Shown here: piece by piece, positions 40,879-49,904 of the stretch | Position numbering within the stretch: position 1 is the stretch's first letter | Layout of the letters: the number at the start of each line of letters is the position of its first letter | Origin: Dysosmobacter acutus | GTDB taxonomy: Bacteria; Bacillota; Clostridia; Oscillospirales; Oscillospiraceae | DNA length: 64,000 nucleotides | Direction: 5' to 3' | NCBI RefSeq assembly: GCF_018919205.1 | Contig: NZ_JAHLQN010000001.1 | Coordinates: 868,001-932,000 of the forward strand | The notes under the pieces: generated by a model | Database searches by the model: none | The model's input: the letters and a program-made list of their open reading frames with translations, nothing else | What the model was told of the DNA's origin: nothing | Program-made: the position numbers and the translations under genes

Positions 40879-42093
40879 CTATTGCGCCCACTCCGCCGGG
40901 GGTTCCACAACCCTCAGCTCTCCCTCCTTTACCTGGCAGGCCCAAGGCGCCCAGCGGAACTGGCGGCTGAAGTTGTCGGTGGCCACCGCCCCCAATACAA
41001 TGATGTCCCCCTCCTCCACGGGGAAGCAGGTCTCCGGCAATATGACTTCAAAGTCATCGCCGCCGCTTGAAAAGGTAACAGCCGGGCCAGCCTCCATTGT
41101 AAAAGCCGGTTTGCTGTTGACAAAGTAGCCGATTTCCGCACCTTGGGCGTAAACCGCATCCGAATAGGCGGGGTCATAGAGGGAAAAGGAGGCACCCACC
41201 TCATTTCGTCCAATGCAGAAAAGACCTCCTTCCGGGACTCCTCCCGGCCTTTCCCGATCATAGCTTGCGCTGCTACAATAAAGCATAGTTCCCCGCTCAG
41301 CGCCAGTGACCACCTCCAACAGCTGGGTCTCCAGCGTCTCACCCCTTTGAAAGCAGACGGACAGGGCAATGCTGTCGGACAGGGGACAGGTGAGCTCCGC
41401 GGAAAAGTCGGGCCCCTCACCCTGCGCCGCCTGCTCTGTGGTCCCGCTGCTCTCCGCCACAAACGTGGCCTTCATTCCCGGCTCAAAGGTCTTTGGGGTG
41501 GCGGACAGGCGGAAGGTGATGGTATCCGCTCCCACATCCACCGCTTCCCGCTCCACCGCGTAGACCGCGGTCAGTTGATTCTGTGCCCTCAGGATATCCT
41601 CCACCCGCCCGGCGAGGGAGTCCATCTGAATTTCCACCGAGGACTTGACACGCTCTATGTTCTCGCGAAACTCGTCGCCCATGCCGTCGATTTTCCACTT
41701 GAGATTTCGATAGGCGCCCAACAGCACGGCACACGCCAGCATGAGAACCGCAAGCGCAAACAGCCCCTGCTTCCGGTTTTGCCGGGCCGTTTGGCTCTTC
41801 TGCGCTCCCTCACGGACGTTTAAGTAACGGGAGACGATCTCCTCCACCATGGCAAGCTGCCGCTCGTCCAACTGGGAAGGCTCCTCGGGCTGCGCCTCCT
41901 CCACGCCTAACAAAACGCCTACCGGCACATGGAACAGGCGGCTCATGGCCACTAATTTTTCCACCTCCGGCAGCGTGGCGTCCGACTCCCATTTGGAGAT
42001 GGCCTGACGGGACACGCCAAGGGCTTCTCCAAGCGATTCCTGGGACAGCTGCTGATTTTTTCTATGCTGTGTGATCCGTTCTCCTACTGTCAT
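40879..42093 (-). CDS. Membrane-anchored XRE family regulator
   Basis: 404 aa. Residues 5-60 are an XRE helix-turn-helix (GERITQHRKNQQLSQESLGEALGVSRQAISKWESDATLPEVEKL). A linker and one transmembrane helix near 108-126 follow, then a coiled-coil-like stretch and a large extracytoplasmic beta-rich region of unknown type. The layout suggests a one-component sensor that reads an envelope signal and acts directly on DNA. Such proteins are common in Clostridia; the target is unknown. No partner gene is evident; QueT follows leftward genes in the opposite side of a 137-nt gap. Confidence 0.85.
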   Translation of the reverse strand: MTVGERITQHRKNQQLSQESLGEALGVSRQAISKWESDATLPEVEKLVAMSRLFHVPVGVLLGVEEAQPEEPSQLDERQLAMVEEIVSRYLNVREGAQKSQTARQNRKQGLFALAVLMLACAVLLGAYRNLKWKIDGMGDEFRENIERVKSSVEIQMDSLAGRVEDILRAQNQLTAVYAVEREAVDVGADTITFRLSATPKTFEPGMKATFVAESSGTTEQAAQGEGPDFSAELTCPLSDSIALSVCFQRGETLETQLLEVVTGAERGTMLYCSSASYDRERPGGVPEGGLFCIGRNEVGASFSLYDPAYSDAVYAQGAEIGYFVNSKPAFTMEAGPAVTFSSGGDDFEVILPETCFPVEEGDIIVLGAVATDNFSRQFRWAPWACQVKEGELRVVEPPAEWAQ

Positions 42094-42230
42094 TCGCGCT
42101 CCCTCCCATAGAGCCAGTCTACCTGCTCCCGATGGGAAAAGCCACCATCCGGCGTTTTCCTTTTGTCAACCAGGGGTTGCGGCACTCTGCGCAGGGTATG
42201 CGCCCGATCACATTGCTGAAAAAACGCGGG

Positions 42231-42755
42231 CTACTTCTGTCCCTGTGGCCGCATATAGGGCGCAAGGCCGTGGATGCGGGGCAGCACGCCTAAGAGCGCC
42301 GAGCCCAGCACATAGCAGGAGATCAGCTCCCCAAGGCCCACGGTGGCTGCGTTGTAGAGGAACGCGGCCGCGAAAGAGCCGCCGCCGGAGGTCTGCTGAA
42401 AGGCGATGACGGCGCCCACAATGAGGGCGTTGCACAGCACCGGCGGCAGGGGAGCCAGCCACTTTTGCCTGCACCTGGAGGTGAGCACCGCGGCCAGCAG
42501 CGTGGCGAGGGATCCAAAAATGATGTCCAGGGCGCCATAGGGGCTCAGGAGATTGGCAATGAGGCAGCCGATGAAAAGGCCAGGCGTGGCGGCGGGAAAG
42601 AAGAAGGGGAGGACGCACAGCGCCTCGGAAAAGCGGCACTGGATGGGGCCGTAAGCCACGCTGAACAGGGCGGCAAAGTAGGACAGCACCGCATAGGCGG
42701 CCGCCACCACGGCGGCAAAGGTGATCTGCTGGACGGTAAATCTGGATTTGGACAT
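42231..42755 (-). CDS. queT: QueT family ECF transporter S component (queuosine precursor uptake)
   Basis: 174 aa with about six membrane helices: QITFAAVVAAAYAVLSYFAALFSVAYGPIQCRFSEALCVLPFFFPAATPGLFIGCLIANLLSPYGALDIIFGSLATLLAA. The IQ(C/F)R.SEAL and G.F.GC..AN....YG..D...G motifs mark the QueT family, which takes up preQ0, preQ1 or queuine with the shared ECF module (not encoded here). It has a long structured leader, in keeping with preQ1-riboswitch control of queT genes. AGGAGG lies about 14 nt before the ATG. Confidence 0.88.
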   Translation of the reverse strand: MSKSRFTVQQITFAAVVAAAYAVLSYFAALFSVAYGPIQCRFSEALCVLPFFFPAATPGLFIGCLIANLLSPYGALDIIFGSLATLLAAVLTSRCRQKWLAPLPPVLCNALIVGAVIAFQQTSGGGSFAAAFLYNAATVGLGELISCYVLGSALLGVLPRIHGLAPYMRPQGQK

Positions 42756-42945
42756 AAAAAGAAACCTCCTGAATCAAGTTCGGAGGCTCCATCGCAGGAC
42801 GAATTCCGCCCGCGCAAAAGGCCGCGGACCGCCTCCATTTTTTGTTTAGAGAACGGCAAGTTTGCCGAACGAACGCCGCATGAACGGCGCTTGGACAGGA
42901 GTGGAAACCTGTCGCAAGCAGTATAGCACTAAAGAGGACAAAAAG
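42756..42945 (-). promoter_or_regulatory. Structured leader RNA of queT, candidate riboswitch
   Basis: The 190-nt minus-strand leader starts after a probable promoter (-10 TATACT at 42920-42925, weak -35 TTTCTT). It has three compact hairpins in succession: GACAGG/CCTGTC, CGCCG/CGGCG and CGGCAA/TTGCCG. A further GC-rich hairpin region follows, and GGAGCCTCC at about 42780-42790 could mask the ribosome-binding site AGGAGG. I cannot assign it to a known preQ1 class by eye. Confidence 0.55.
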
Positions 42946-42983
42946 AAAGAGCCCACTCCACTTTTTTGTGAAATGGGCTCTTT
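42946..42983 (-). terminator. Terminator of the dusB-sigma-anti-sigma operon
   Basis: AAAGAGCCCA pairs with TGGGCTCTTT across an 18-nt loop; on the minus strand the stem is followed by CTTTTTG. It ends the leftward anti-sigma gene just before the queT promoter. Confidence 0.85.
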
Positions 42984-42986
42984 TAT

Positions 42987-43850
42987 TCAGTTTTCCGTGA
43001 CAACCACCAGAGCGTAGTCCCCGCTCTGCCGGCGCCCCGCGTCCACCGGGGAGATCAGCTCCGGAAGCTGTCCGGCCAGACCGTCGTACTCCGCCTCCGT
43101 CAGAGTGTAAGCCACACCGACGATCGCACCGTCGCTGTAGTCCTCTCCGCTATAGCCCTCCAACAGCGTGCCGGCCTGGAGGGTGGTGAGATAGACCTGG
43201 GTGAAGTAGGAGACTCCGTCCCCAGGATTGGAGTAGGCTGCGGCGTCGGGGAGGCTGGTGGGCGCCACAACCCCCTGGTCTTCAGAGCCTGCCGGATTCT
43301 TCGGCGCGGAGGATTCATAATTCGGGGGGATATCCTCCGGAGAGGACATGCCGAAACTTTTGGAGGAGGAGCCGCCGCTTCCCGCGGCGGTGTCCTGTTG
43401 GGAGCTCCCCTCGGAGGAGCTGCCCTGGGCCACGAAGGCATCGCCGCTCAACTCCCCGGAGGACTCGGAGAGAAGCGCGGTCTCTCCGCCGCCGGCAGAG
43501 TTTCCGGAAGCCCCTTCCAGGCCGGAAAACAGCCCCTTCGTACCGCCCAGGACAATGAGAAATGCCAGGCAGGCCGCCAGCGGCACCATAGTCCGCAGCT
43601 TCCGGGAGCGGGCCCTGCGGCGGACCTGTTGGGAGCGGATGGTGGCCATGACAGAGTCGGCCAGACCTTCGGGCGTCTGCGTCTCATCCAGCGTGGGGAG
43701 GCCGTCCCGGATGGCGTACAGCTGTGCAAGATAGGCGCGGCAGCCGGGGCAGTCTTTCAAATGGGTCAAAAGCGCGGATTGTTCCTCCGGCGTCAGCTCA
43801 TCATCTATATACGCGCTGATGGGAGCTGCATAGTCTTCACAGTATTTCAT
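42987..43850 (-). CDS. Anti-sigma factor with zinc-finger (ZAS) domain
   Basis: 287 aa. The N-terminal ZAS motif has Cys4, then His and CPGC (THLKDCPGCRAYL, near 29-40). A transmembrane helix at about 90-107 (LAACLAFLIVLGG) and a Ser/Gly-rich extracytoplasmic linker follow. The C-terminal folded segment (about 205-287) ends with DYALVVVTEN. It holds the ECF sigma factor at the membrane until an envelope signal triggers release. Its start overlaps the sigma gene stop by 4 nt. Confidence 0.88.
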   Translation of the reverse strand: MKYCEDYAAPISAYIDDELTPEEQSALLTHLKDCPGCRAYLAQLYAIRDGLPTLDETQTPEGLADSVMATIRSQQVRRRARSRKLRTMVPLAACLAFLIVLGGTKGLFSGLEGASGNSAGGGETALLSESSGELSGDAFVAQGSSSEGSSQQDTAAGSGGSSSKSFGMSSPEDIPPNYESSAPKNPAGSEDQGVVAPTSLPDAAAYSNPGDGVSYFTQVYLTTLQAGTLLEGYSGEDYSDGAIVGVAYTLTEAEYDGLAGQLPELISPVDAGRRQSGDYALVVVTEN

Positions 43851-44440
43851 TTGCAGCCCTCCTTTTCTATCTCTTTGGACGGCTGGGGCGCGAAAAAGTT
43901 CCCGCGCTCCAGCAAAACCTTGCGCAGGTGCTTCCGGCCCCGGCTGATCCGGGATTTGACCGTGCCCACGTCCACGTCCAGCGTGTCGGCGATCTCGCTG
44001 TAGGAAAGCTGATGCATCTCCCGCAGCACCAGCACCTGACGATGGTCGTCGGAGAGGGACAGAAGGCCCCGCTCAATCTCCTCCCGCAGCGCGGAGCGCT
44101 CCAAGGCCTCCTCCGGAGTGGGGGCGCAGTCCGGCAGGTCGATGTTCAGCTCCTCATCCTCAAGGGAGAGGGCAGGGCGCTTCTGCTTGCGAAGAAGGTC
44201 GATGGAGGCGTTGGAGGTCAAGCGGTAGAGCCAGGTGGAAAAGGTGGATTCCCGGCGAAAAAACTTCAGTCCCTGCCAGGCGGAGAGGAAGGCCTCCTGG
44301 GCAACCTCGGCCGCGTCGTCGGGGTTGCCGCACATCCGCAGCGCCAGAGCATAGACTTTTTTTTCATACAGCCGCACCAGCGATTCAAAGGCATCATCGT
44401 CCCCCTGCTGGGCGGCCAGGATCAATTCAGCTTCCGTCAT
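43847..44440 (-). CDS. ECF RNA polymerase sigma factor
   Basis: 197 aa. Region 2 is at about 20-90 ([71 protein letters not shown]). Region 4 is at about 130-182 ([47 protein letters not shown]). It belongs to the RpoE/SigW type. Its ATG overlaps the dusB TGA, and its stop overlaps the anti-sigma start, so three proteins are translated in tight coupling. Confidence 0.93.
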   Translation of the reverse strand: MTEAELILAAQQGDDDAFESLVRLYEKKVYALALRMCGNPDDAAEVAQEAFLSAWQGLKFFRRESTFSTWLYRLTSNASIDLLRKQKRPALSLEDEELNIDLPDCAPTPEEALERSALREEIERGLLSLSDDHRQVLVLREMHQLSYSEIADTLDVDVGTVKSRISRGRKHLRKVLLERGNFFAPQPSKEIEKEGCK

Positions 44441-45405
44441 GTCAAATCCCTCTTGATGCCCTTTGTGACGCGATACACGTCTTCTAAGGTGTTCATCTGC
44501 ACGATTTGCTCCTTATAGTAGTTGGAATGGGACACGCCCTTTAAATACCAGCAGTAGTGGCGGCGGGCCTCCAGAACCGCCACCTTCTCGCCTTTGGAGG
44601 CGGCGGCCAGCTCAAACTGCCGCACGGCGGTGTCCACCCGCTCTGAAAGCGGCGGAAGAGGCGGTATATCCTTTCCCTCCAGGGCGGCCTGCGCCTGCTG
44701 GAAGAGCCAAGGGTTTCCAAAGGAGCCCCGGCCGATCATGGCCATGTCCGCTCCGGTGAAGCGGAGGATGCGCACCGCGTCCTCTGCGCTCCAGATGTCG
44801 CCGTTGGCGATCACCGGAATGGACACAGACTCCTTTACCGCCCGGATGGTGGTCCAGTCGGCGGTCCCGCTGTACATCTGCGTCCGGGTGCGTCCGTGGA
44901 CGGCGACGGCGGATACGCCCGCCTGCTCCAGCATCATGGAGAGCTCCACGGCGTTGATGCTGCCCTTGTCCCAGCCCCGGCGCATCTTCACCGTAACCGG
45001 AACGGGGCTGGCCCTGACCACGGCCTCGGCCAGGCGCGCGGCCTTTTCCGGGTCGCGCATCAGGGCGCTGCCGTCGCCGGAGGAAACCACCTTGCCCACC
45101 GGGCAGCCCATATTGATGTCAATGAAATCGGCGCCGGAGACCTCCGCCGCGATCTGGGCGGCCTCCGCCATGCAGACCGGGTCACTGCCGAAGATCTGGG
45201 CCGCCGCCGGATGTTCGCCGGGGGAGAGCTCCAGCAGGAGCCTGGTCTTTTTGTCCTGATAGCACAGGGCCTTGGAGCTGACCAACTCCGTACAGGTAAG
45301 GCCCGCGCCCAACTCCCGGCAGATCTGCCGGAAGGCAACGTCCGTCACGCCGGCCATGGGCGCAAGGGCCAGGCGGGAGGGAACTTCCACATCTGAAATT
45401 TTCAT
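44437..45405 (-). CDS. dusB: tRNA-dihydrouridine synthase
   Basis: 322 aa. FMN-dependent enzyme that reduces uridine to dihydrouridine in tRNA D loops. Motifs: [22 protein letters not shown] at the N-terminus, the catalytic Cys in [49 protein letters not shown] and [16 protein letters not shown] 45405 lies 8-10 nt after GGAGGG. The unusual feature is the fusion-like overlap with an ECF sigma gene downstream. Confidence 0.93.
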   Translation of the reverse strand: MKISDVEVPSRLALAPMAGVTDVAFRQICRELGAGLTCTELVSSKALCYQDKKTRLLLELSPGEHPAAAQIFGSDPVCMAEAAQIAAEVSGADFIDINMGCPVGKVVSSGDGSALMRDPEKAARLAEAVVRASPVPVTVKMRRGWDKGSINAVELSMMLEQAGVSAVAVHGRTRTQMYSGTADWTTIRAVKESVSIPVIANGDIWSAEDAVRILRFTGADMAMIGRGSFGNPWLFQQAQAALEGKDIPPLPPLSERVDTAVRQFELAAASKGEKVAVLEARRHYCWYLKGVSHSNYYKEQIVQMNTLEDVYRVTKGIKRDLT

Positions 45406-45503
45406 GGCCGCGCCCTCCTTTTCCATCGAAGACCACCTTAGTTTAGCATAGATCAAGCGCCGGCGCAAGATCGAGTCATCCTGAGAAACCTTCCGTTTAC
45501 AGG

Positions 45504-45540
45504 AAAAAAGAAGCCATGGCCTGACGGCCATGACTTCTTT
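45504..45540 (-). terminator. Terminator of the small gene at 45545
   Basis: AAAGAAGTCATGGC and GCCATGGCTTCTTT (minus strand) pair with one mismatch region, followed by TTTCC. It lies immediately after the stop of the leftward gene. Confidence 0.8.
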
Positions 45541-45544
45541 CCCA

Positions 45545-45817
45545 TTACACCAGCGCCACCAACAGCCACACCAGGCCGATGCCGCCGGCGCCCATGACGG
45601 CATAGAGAGCGGGGGGCAGGGCCCGCCAGTGGCGGCTCAGCTTGCCGGCACCTTGGGTATAGCTCCTGGCCACCCGCTCCGCCTCCTCCACGATCTCACG
45701 GGAGGAGACGCCGTCTTTGGTCAGCGCGTCGTTGCGCACAATGAAAATCGCCTGTTCAAAAATCCGCGGGTCCGGGGAATTGACTACTACGACCCGCCGG
45801 GAAACCCCCTTTACCAT
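45545..45817 (-). CDS. Small conserved membrane-tethered protein of unknown function
   Basis: 90 aa. The N-terminal part, [24 protein letters not shown], is followed by a helix-rich middle ([16 protein letters not shown]) and a C-terminal transmembrane helix ([21 protein letters not shown]). Proteins of this shape recur in Oscillospiraceae and are sometimes annotated as translation initiation factor 2, without real support. It has its own terminator and stands between SpoIIE and dusB. Confidence 0.75.
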   Translation of the reverse strand: MVKGVSRRVVVVNSPDPRIFEQAIFIVRNDALTKDGVSSREIVEEAERVARSYTQGAGKLSRHWRALPPALYAVMGAGGIGLVWLLVALV

Positions 45818-45920
45818 ATCCGATTCCTCACTCTCACATCAATCTCAGCAAATCCATTGTTTCCTTCATGAGGAGGAAGTATACGGAGGTTGGGACAGTT
45901 TTACAAAAAATAGAGAAACG

Positions 45921-47939
45921 TCAGACTTCTTTTTTCTCCCCGGCGGAGCAGAGGTAGAGCACCTGCACGGCGCAGTCGTCGCTCATCTGCCCCTGCTTTC
46001 GGACCTGGGCCACGATGGCGTTGGCAAGGAGCTGGGGATCGCTGCCGGGAAAGCCGGCCAGCAGGTTCAAAAGCCATTCGTCGTGGCCCGCGTCCGCAAC
46101 GCCGTCGCTGATCTGAACCACAAAGCAGCCGTCTTCCAGGGGAAAGTGGGAGGAGTCAGGGGGCGCGGGCTGGGTGTGAAGCCCGGCGGGCAGACAGCCG
46201 CCGGTGATGCGCTGCACCCGTCCGCCGCGCTTTACATAGGAGGGGGCTGCTCCGTATTTGTAGACCGCGCCCTGGTCGCCCTCCAACAAAAAGAGGTCGA
46301 TGGTGGTAAAGCTGCCCGTGTCGGAGCTGCGCAGGGACAGGGCGGAGTTTAAGGTCTTAAGCGCCGCCTCCGGGTCAATGCCCGCCTTTAAAAACCGCTC
46401 CATCAGCCTGAGGGTCATGGAGGATTCCCGGCGGGCGGCCTCACCGGTGCCCATGCCGTCGGAGAGCAGCATGCAGAACCGGCCCTGAGTGGTTTCAAAG
46501 GAGGAAATGCTGTCGCCGCTGACGCTCTCCCCCTCCTTGGGGGAGAGAACCGCCCCCACCCGCCAGGATGGCGCGGTGCCGAAAGCCGGCGCGGCTTGTC
46601 CCAGATGGGAGGCAGTGGAGGCCAAAAGGTCTGACAGCTGGGCGTACTGGCCCTGGGCGCTGCGGCGGGTCTCCTCCATTTGAAGACGGTATTGGCGGCG
46701 CAGCAAAAAGGCGGAGAGTTCGCCGTTGATGGAGGTCAGCAGCTCCGGAAAATGGATGCAGCGGGAGGAAAAGTGGGGTGGGAAATCCTTGGGCAGCGCC
46801 CGGCCCCTCTCCAGGAGAAACGGCGTTGCGTCGTTCATGGCGTTGAAGGTGGAGGTATACTCTTTCTGCCAGCAGAGATCACACAGCGCGCAGCCCCGGC
46901 AGGTGGCCTCCGCCGCCCGGTCGAAGATAATGGCCGGGTTTTCCGTGGGGGCTGAATTGCGGCTGAAGCTGTCGTAGAGGTCCCGCAGGGCTGCGGAGGA
47001 CTCCTTGAGCTGGAGCCGCAGCCGGTCCAGAAGCGTCACATCCTCCTTTTCCTGGACCCGCTTTCCGGAGAAGAGCTTCCCGGGGAGGAAGAGGAAAACC
47101 GTACAGCCCAGGAGCGTCTCCGCCAGAAGGGAGGGCGTGTCCTGCCAAATGGCGGAGAGCAGCAGCGCGGCCAGTGCGGTCAGGGCCGCGGCGGATCCCC
47201 GGCCGCAGCGGCTGCGCAGTCCGGCCAGAAGGCCGCTGAGGCCGTAGGCGGCGGCATAGAACAGCGTGTCCGCCCCGGAGCAGAGGTCCATGGCAAGGCC
47301 CGTGCAGATGCCGGCGGCCGCGCCGATGCCCATGCCCTGCTGATAGGCCGTGTAGAGCAGCAGACAGCATACGGCGGCACGCCCCGGGGAGATGCCTCCC
47401 GGCAGGGCCAGCCCCGCCACGCTGGTCAGCAGTGTCACCGACACATAGAGGAGCGTCAGCTGGCGGTTGCCCTCCTGGCGCAGCAGCAATGTGTATAGCC
47501 GGGCGGAGACACCGGTCAGCGCTGCGGCCGCGAGACAGGGAAAGAGGTTGTCCCAGAAGCGGAAGGATTGGAAAAGATAGATAAAATGTACGCAGAGAAA
47601 TAAAAAGACCGAGAGCACCGGGGTGAAAAGAGGACTCTTGGCCGGACGAGTCCCCTCGAAGGCAGTGGCCGCGGCAAAAATCAGCACGGCGGCGGCTAAA
47701 AATCGGAGCGCGTCCGCAAACTCCAAAAAGAGAGCCGCACCAGTTAGACAGCCGGCCAGTGCCGCCCCGCCGGCGGCCCCTGTTCCCGCTGCGGCGGCAA
47801 AGCCCAATGCAAAGGGCTGATATCCTCCGGCGACAGTGCTGCCTGTCAGGGCCGCGGACAGGAAAAAGCGAACCCCGCAGCCAAGCAGGAGGGACATCTG
47901 CTCCTTATTCAAAGATAAACGCTTCACGGCTGTGACCAT
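45921..47939 (-). CDS. SpoIIE-type stage II sporulation phosphatase
   Basis: Up to 672 aa, shorter than the roughly 820 aa of Bacillus SpoIIE. About eight to ten membrane helices fill residues 20-290. A cytoplasmic linker with CRGCALCDLCWQKEY (near 345) and a PP2C-type phosphatase domain (about 450-665; MLLSDGMGTGEAARRES, VVQISDGVAD, SDDCAVQVLYL) follow. SpoIIE dephosphorylates SpoIIAA to activate sigma-F in the forespore. The ATG at 47939 lies directly against its AAAGGG; GTG 47927 may be the true start. A 7-bp inverted repeat, GTAGAAT/ATTCTAC (47947-47970), lies just upstream. Confidence 0.9.
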   Translation of the reverse strand: MVTAVKRLSLNKEQMSLLLGCGVRFFLSAALTGSTVAGGYQPFALGFAAAAGTGAAGGAALAGCLTGAALFLEFADALRFLAAAVLIFAAATAFEGTRPAKSPLFTPVLSVFLFLCVHFIYLFQSFRFWDNLFPCLAAAALTGVSARLYTLLLRQEGNRQLTLLYVSVTLLTSVAGLALPGGISPGRAAVCCLLLYTAYQQGMGIGAAAGICTGLAMDLCSGADTLFYAAAYGLSGLLAGLRSRCGRGSAAALTALAALLLSAIWQDTPSLLAETLLGCTVFLFLPGKLFSGKRVQEKEDVTLLDRLRLQLKESSAALRDLYDSFSRNSAPTENPAIIFDRAAEATCRGCALCDLCWQKEYTSTFNAMNDATPFLLERGRALPKDFPPHFSSRCIHFPELLTSINGELSAFLLRRQYRLQMEETRRSAQGQYAQLSDLLASTASHLGQAAPAFGTAPSWRVGAVLSPKEGESVSGDSISSFETTQGRFCMLLSDGMGTGEAARRESSMTLRLMERFLKAGIDPEAALKTLNSALSLRSSDTGSFTTIDLFLLEGDQGAVYKYGAAPSYVKRGGRVQRITGGCLPAGLHTQPAPPDSSHFPLEDGCFVVQISDGVADAGHDEWLLNLLAGFPGSDPQLLANAIVAQVRKQGQMSDDCAVQVLYLCSAGEKKEV

Positions 47940-48073
47940 CCCTTTCGTAGAATCGCTTGTCCCATTCTACAAAAGCCCTCCCCGAAAAGGCTGTCGGGAA
48001 AAGACAGGGGAATAAAATTTTCCATATTTTTCTGGGAAGAAGGGAAAATGAACCGTTCAGCGCGCCTGAAAGG

Positions 48074-48111
48074 CAAAAAACTCCCCCTGCGGCATCAAAC
48101 CGCAGAGGGAG
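48074..48111 (-). terminator. Terminator of the ribF end of the operon
   Basis: On the minus strand CTCCCTCTGCGG pairs with CCGCAGGGGGAG, followed by TTTTTTG. It lies right after the ribF stop. Confidence 0.88.
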
Positions 48112-48115
48112 GCGA

Positions 48116-49006
48116 TCAGAGGGAGGCAAGATAGGAGGCCGTGGCGCCGATGTCCTGCTGAATCTGGGCGCGGAGCGCGTCCACCGAATCAAAGCGCATC
48201 TCACCGCGAAGCTTTTTGAAAAAGTCCAGGCGCAGCGTCTGGCCGTAGAGGTCGCCCTCAAAATGGAGCAGGGAGGCCTCCACCGTGATGTCGGCGCCGT
48301 TGTTCACCGTGGGGCGGTTGCCCACGTTGGTGACCGCGTCATAGGCGGAGCCGTCGGGCAAATAGGCCCGGGTGACGTAGACGCCGTGGCTGGGGATCAG
48401 CACATTGGGGGGGACGATCAGATTGGCCGTGGGAAAGAGCTGGGATCGTCCGATGCCGCGCCCGTGGCGGACCGTGCCGGTCAGGGTGTGGGGGTGGCCC
48501 AAAAACCGGGAGGCCCGCTCCATGTCGCCCTCCTCCACAAGCTGGCGGATGTAGGTGGAGCTGACGGTCATACCGCCGATTTCCACCCGGGGAATGATGT
48601 CGCAGCCAATACCCAACTCCTTGCAGGTCTCCTGGAGCAGCTGAGGATTGCCCTGATTTTTATGGCCGAAATGGAAGTCGTGGCCCGCCACCAGATGGAC
48701 CGCCTGATGCTCGCCGACCAAAAAGCCGGTGATGAACTCCCGCCAGGGCATGGTCATCATCCGCTGGTCAAAGGGGGCCATGATGATCTTGTCGATGCCG
48801 TAGAGCCGCTTCACCAGACCCTGGCGGTCCTCCGGGGAGTTGATCAGGGGAATGGGACGGCCGGTGACCACCGCCTTGGGCGGCCGGTCAAAGGTAAAGA
48901 CCGCGGGGGACAGGCCCCGGTCCCGGGCCACCTCCGCCGTGCGGCGCAGCAGGGCGCCGTGGCCCAGGTGGACGCCGTCAAAAAAACCAAGTGCAATGAC
49001 TTTCAC
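48116..49006 (-). CDS. ribF: Bifunctional riboflavin kinase/FMN adenylyltransferase
   Basis: 296 aa. The N-terminal FAD synthetase domain has FFDGVHLGHGALLRR (near 8-22) and GHDFHFGHKNQG and SSTYIRQLVEEGDME. The C-terminal flavokinase domain has GRGIGRSQLFPTANL and HGVYVTRAYLPDGSAYDAVTNVGNRPT. It makes FMN and FAD. These are needed by the many flavodoxins, ApbE and DusB of this window, though it is a housekeeping gene placed after truB as usual. Confidence 0.95.
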   Translation of the reverse strand: MKVIALGFFDGVHLGHGALLRRTAEVARDRGLSPAVFTFDRPPKAVVTGRPIPLINSPEDRQGLVKRLYGIDKIIMAPFDQRMMTMPWREFITGFLVGEHQAVHLVAGHDFHFGHKNQGNPQLLQETCKELGIGCDIIPRVEIGGMTVSSTYIRQLVEEGDMERASRFLGHPHTLTGTVRHGRGIGRSQLFPTANLIVPPNVLIPSHGVYVTRAYLPDGSAYDAVTNVGNRPTVNNGADITVEASLLHFEGDLYGQTLRLDFFKKLRGEMRFDSVDALRAQIQQDIGATASYLASL

Positions 49007-49012
49007 GTCTGA

Positions 49013-49876
49013 TCACGCTCCAAAGAAATTCTTGATGCTGACAAGCTTTCCCCGTTCCCATCGGCTCAGGCAGAGGAACTGTCCGTCCCGGCCGTAGACC
49101 CGGTAGGTCCCCTGGGACAGCTGCGCCGGGATGGGGTTGCCGTGGAGGCAGAAAAACTCCTCCCGCTCCCGCTGAATCCGGTAGGCGGGATATTGTTCAA
49201 AAAAGCGGTCCACATCCATCAGCAGCGCCTCGCCTCGCCGCTGCACCTCGTCCAGAGTGACGGCCTCGGCCAGGGTGAACCCGGCGGCCATGGTGCGGCG
49301 CAGCGCGCTCATGCACCCGCCGCAGCCCAAGGCCTGTCCGATGTCGTGGCAGAGCGTACGGATGTATGTACCCTTGGAGCACACACAGCGCAGACAAAAC
49401 TCCGTTTCGCTCAGCTGATCCGTGAGCTCCAGGGCATAGATGGTGACGCTCCGGGGAGCCCGTTCCACCTCCCGGCCCTTGCGGGCCAGGTCGCAGAGCT
49501 TCTGCCCGTTGATTTTGATGGCGGAGTACATGGGCGGAATCTGCTGAAGCTCCCCGGTAAAGCGCTTTAGGGCGGCGGAGACATCCTGGGCCGAAACGCT
49601 GACATCGGAGCGGGCCAGCACCTCGCCGGTGATGTCCTGGGTGTTGGTGGTCAGTCCCAGCCGCAGTGTGGCCGCGTACTCCTTGCGGCCCTTCTCCGCG
49701 AACTCCACCGCCCGGGTGGCCTGTCCCACAAAAACAGGCAGCACTCCGGTGGCCATGGGGTCCAGGGTTCCGGCGTGGCCCACCCGTTTTTCGTGGAGCA
49801 TCCCCCGGATTTTGGCGCACACGTCCATGCTGGTCCAGTCCCGGGGCTTGTCAATGATGAGAATTCCGTTCGGCAT
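49013..49876 (-). CDS. truB: tRNA pseudouridine-55 synthase
   Basis: 287 aa. The catalytic Asp is in RVGHAGTLDPMATGVLPV (near 32-50). KPRDWTSMDVCAKIRG, GQKLCDLARKGREVERAPR and CSKGTYIRTLCHDIGQALGCG are also typical. ATG 49876 is used, with a GGGGG ribosome-binding sequence upstream; the frame stays open further but without family residues. It lies between nrnA and ribF, the usual order. Confidence 0.95.
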   Translation of the reverse strand: MPNGILIIDKPRDWTSMDVCAKIRGMLHEKRVGHAGTLDPMATGVLPVFVGQATRAVEFAEKGRKEYAATLRLGLTTNTQDITGEVLARSDVSVSAQDVSAALKRFTGELQQIPPMYSAIKINGQKLCDLARKGREVERAPRSVTIYALELTDQLSETEFCLRCVCSKGTYIRTLCHDIGQALGCGGCMSALRRTMAAGFTLAEAVTLDEVQRRGEALLMDVDRFFEQYPAYRIQREREEFFCLHGNPIPAQLSQGTYRVYGRDGQFLCLSRWERGKLVSIKNFFGA

Positions 49877-49904
49877 AGTTCCCCCTGTAGTCAATAGTTC
49901 GGCG

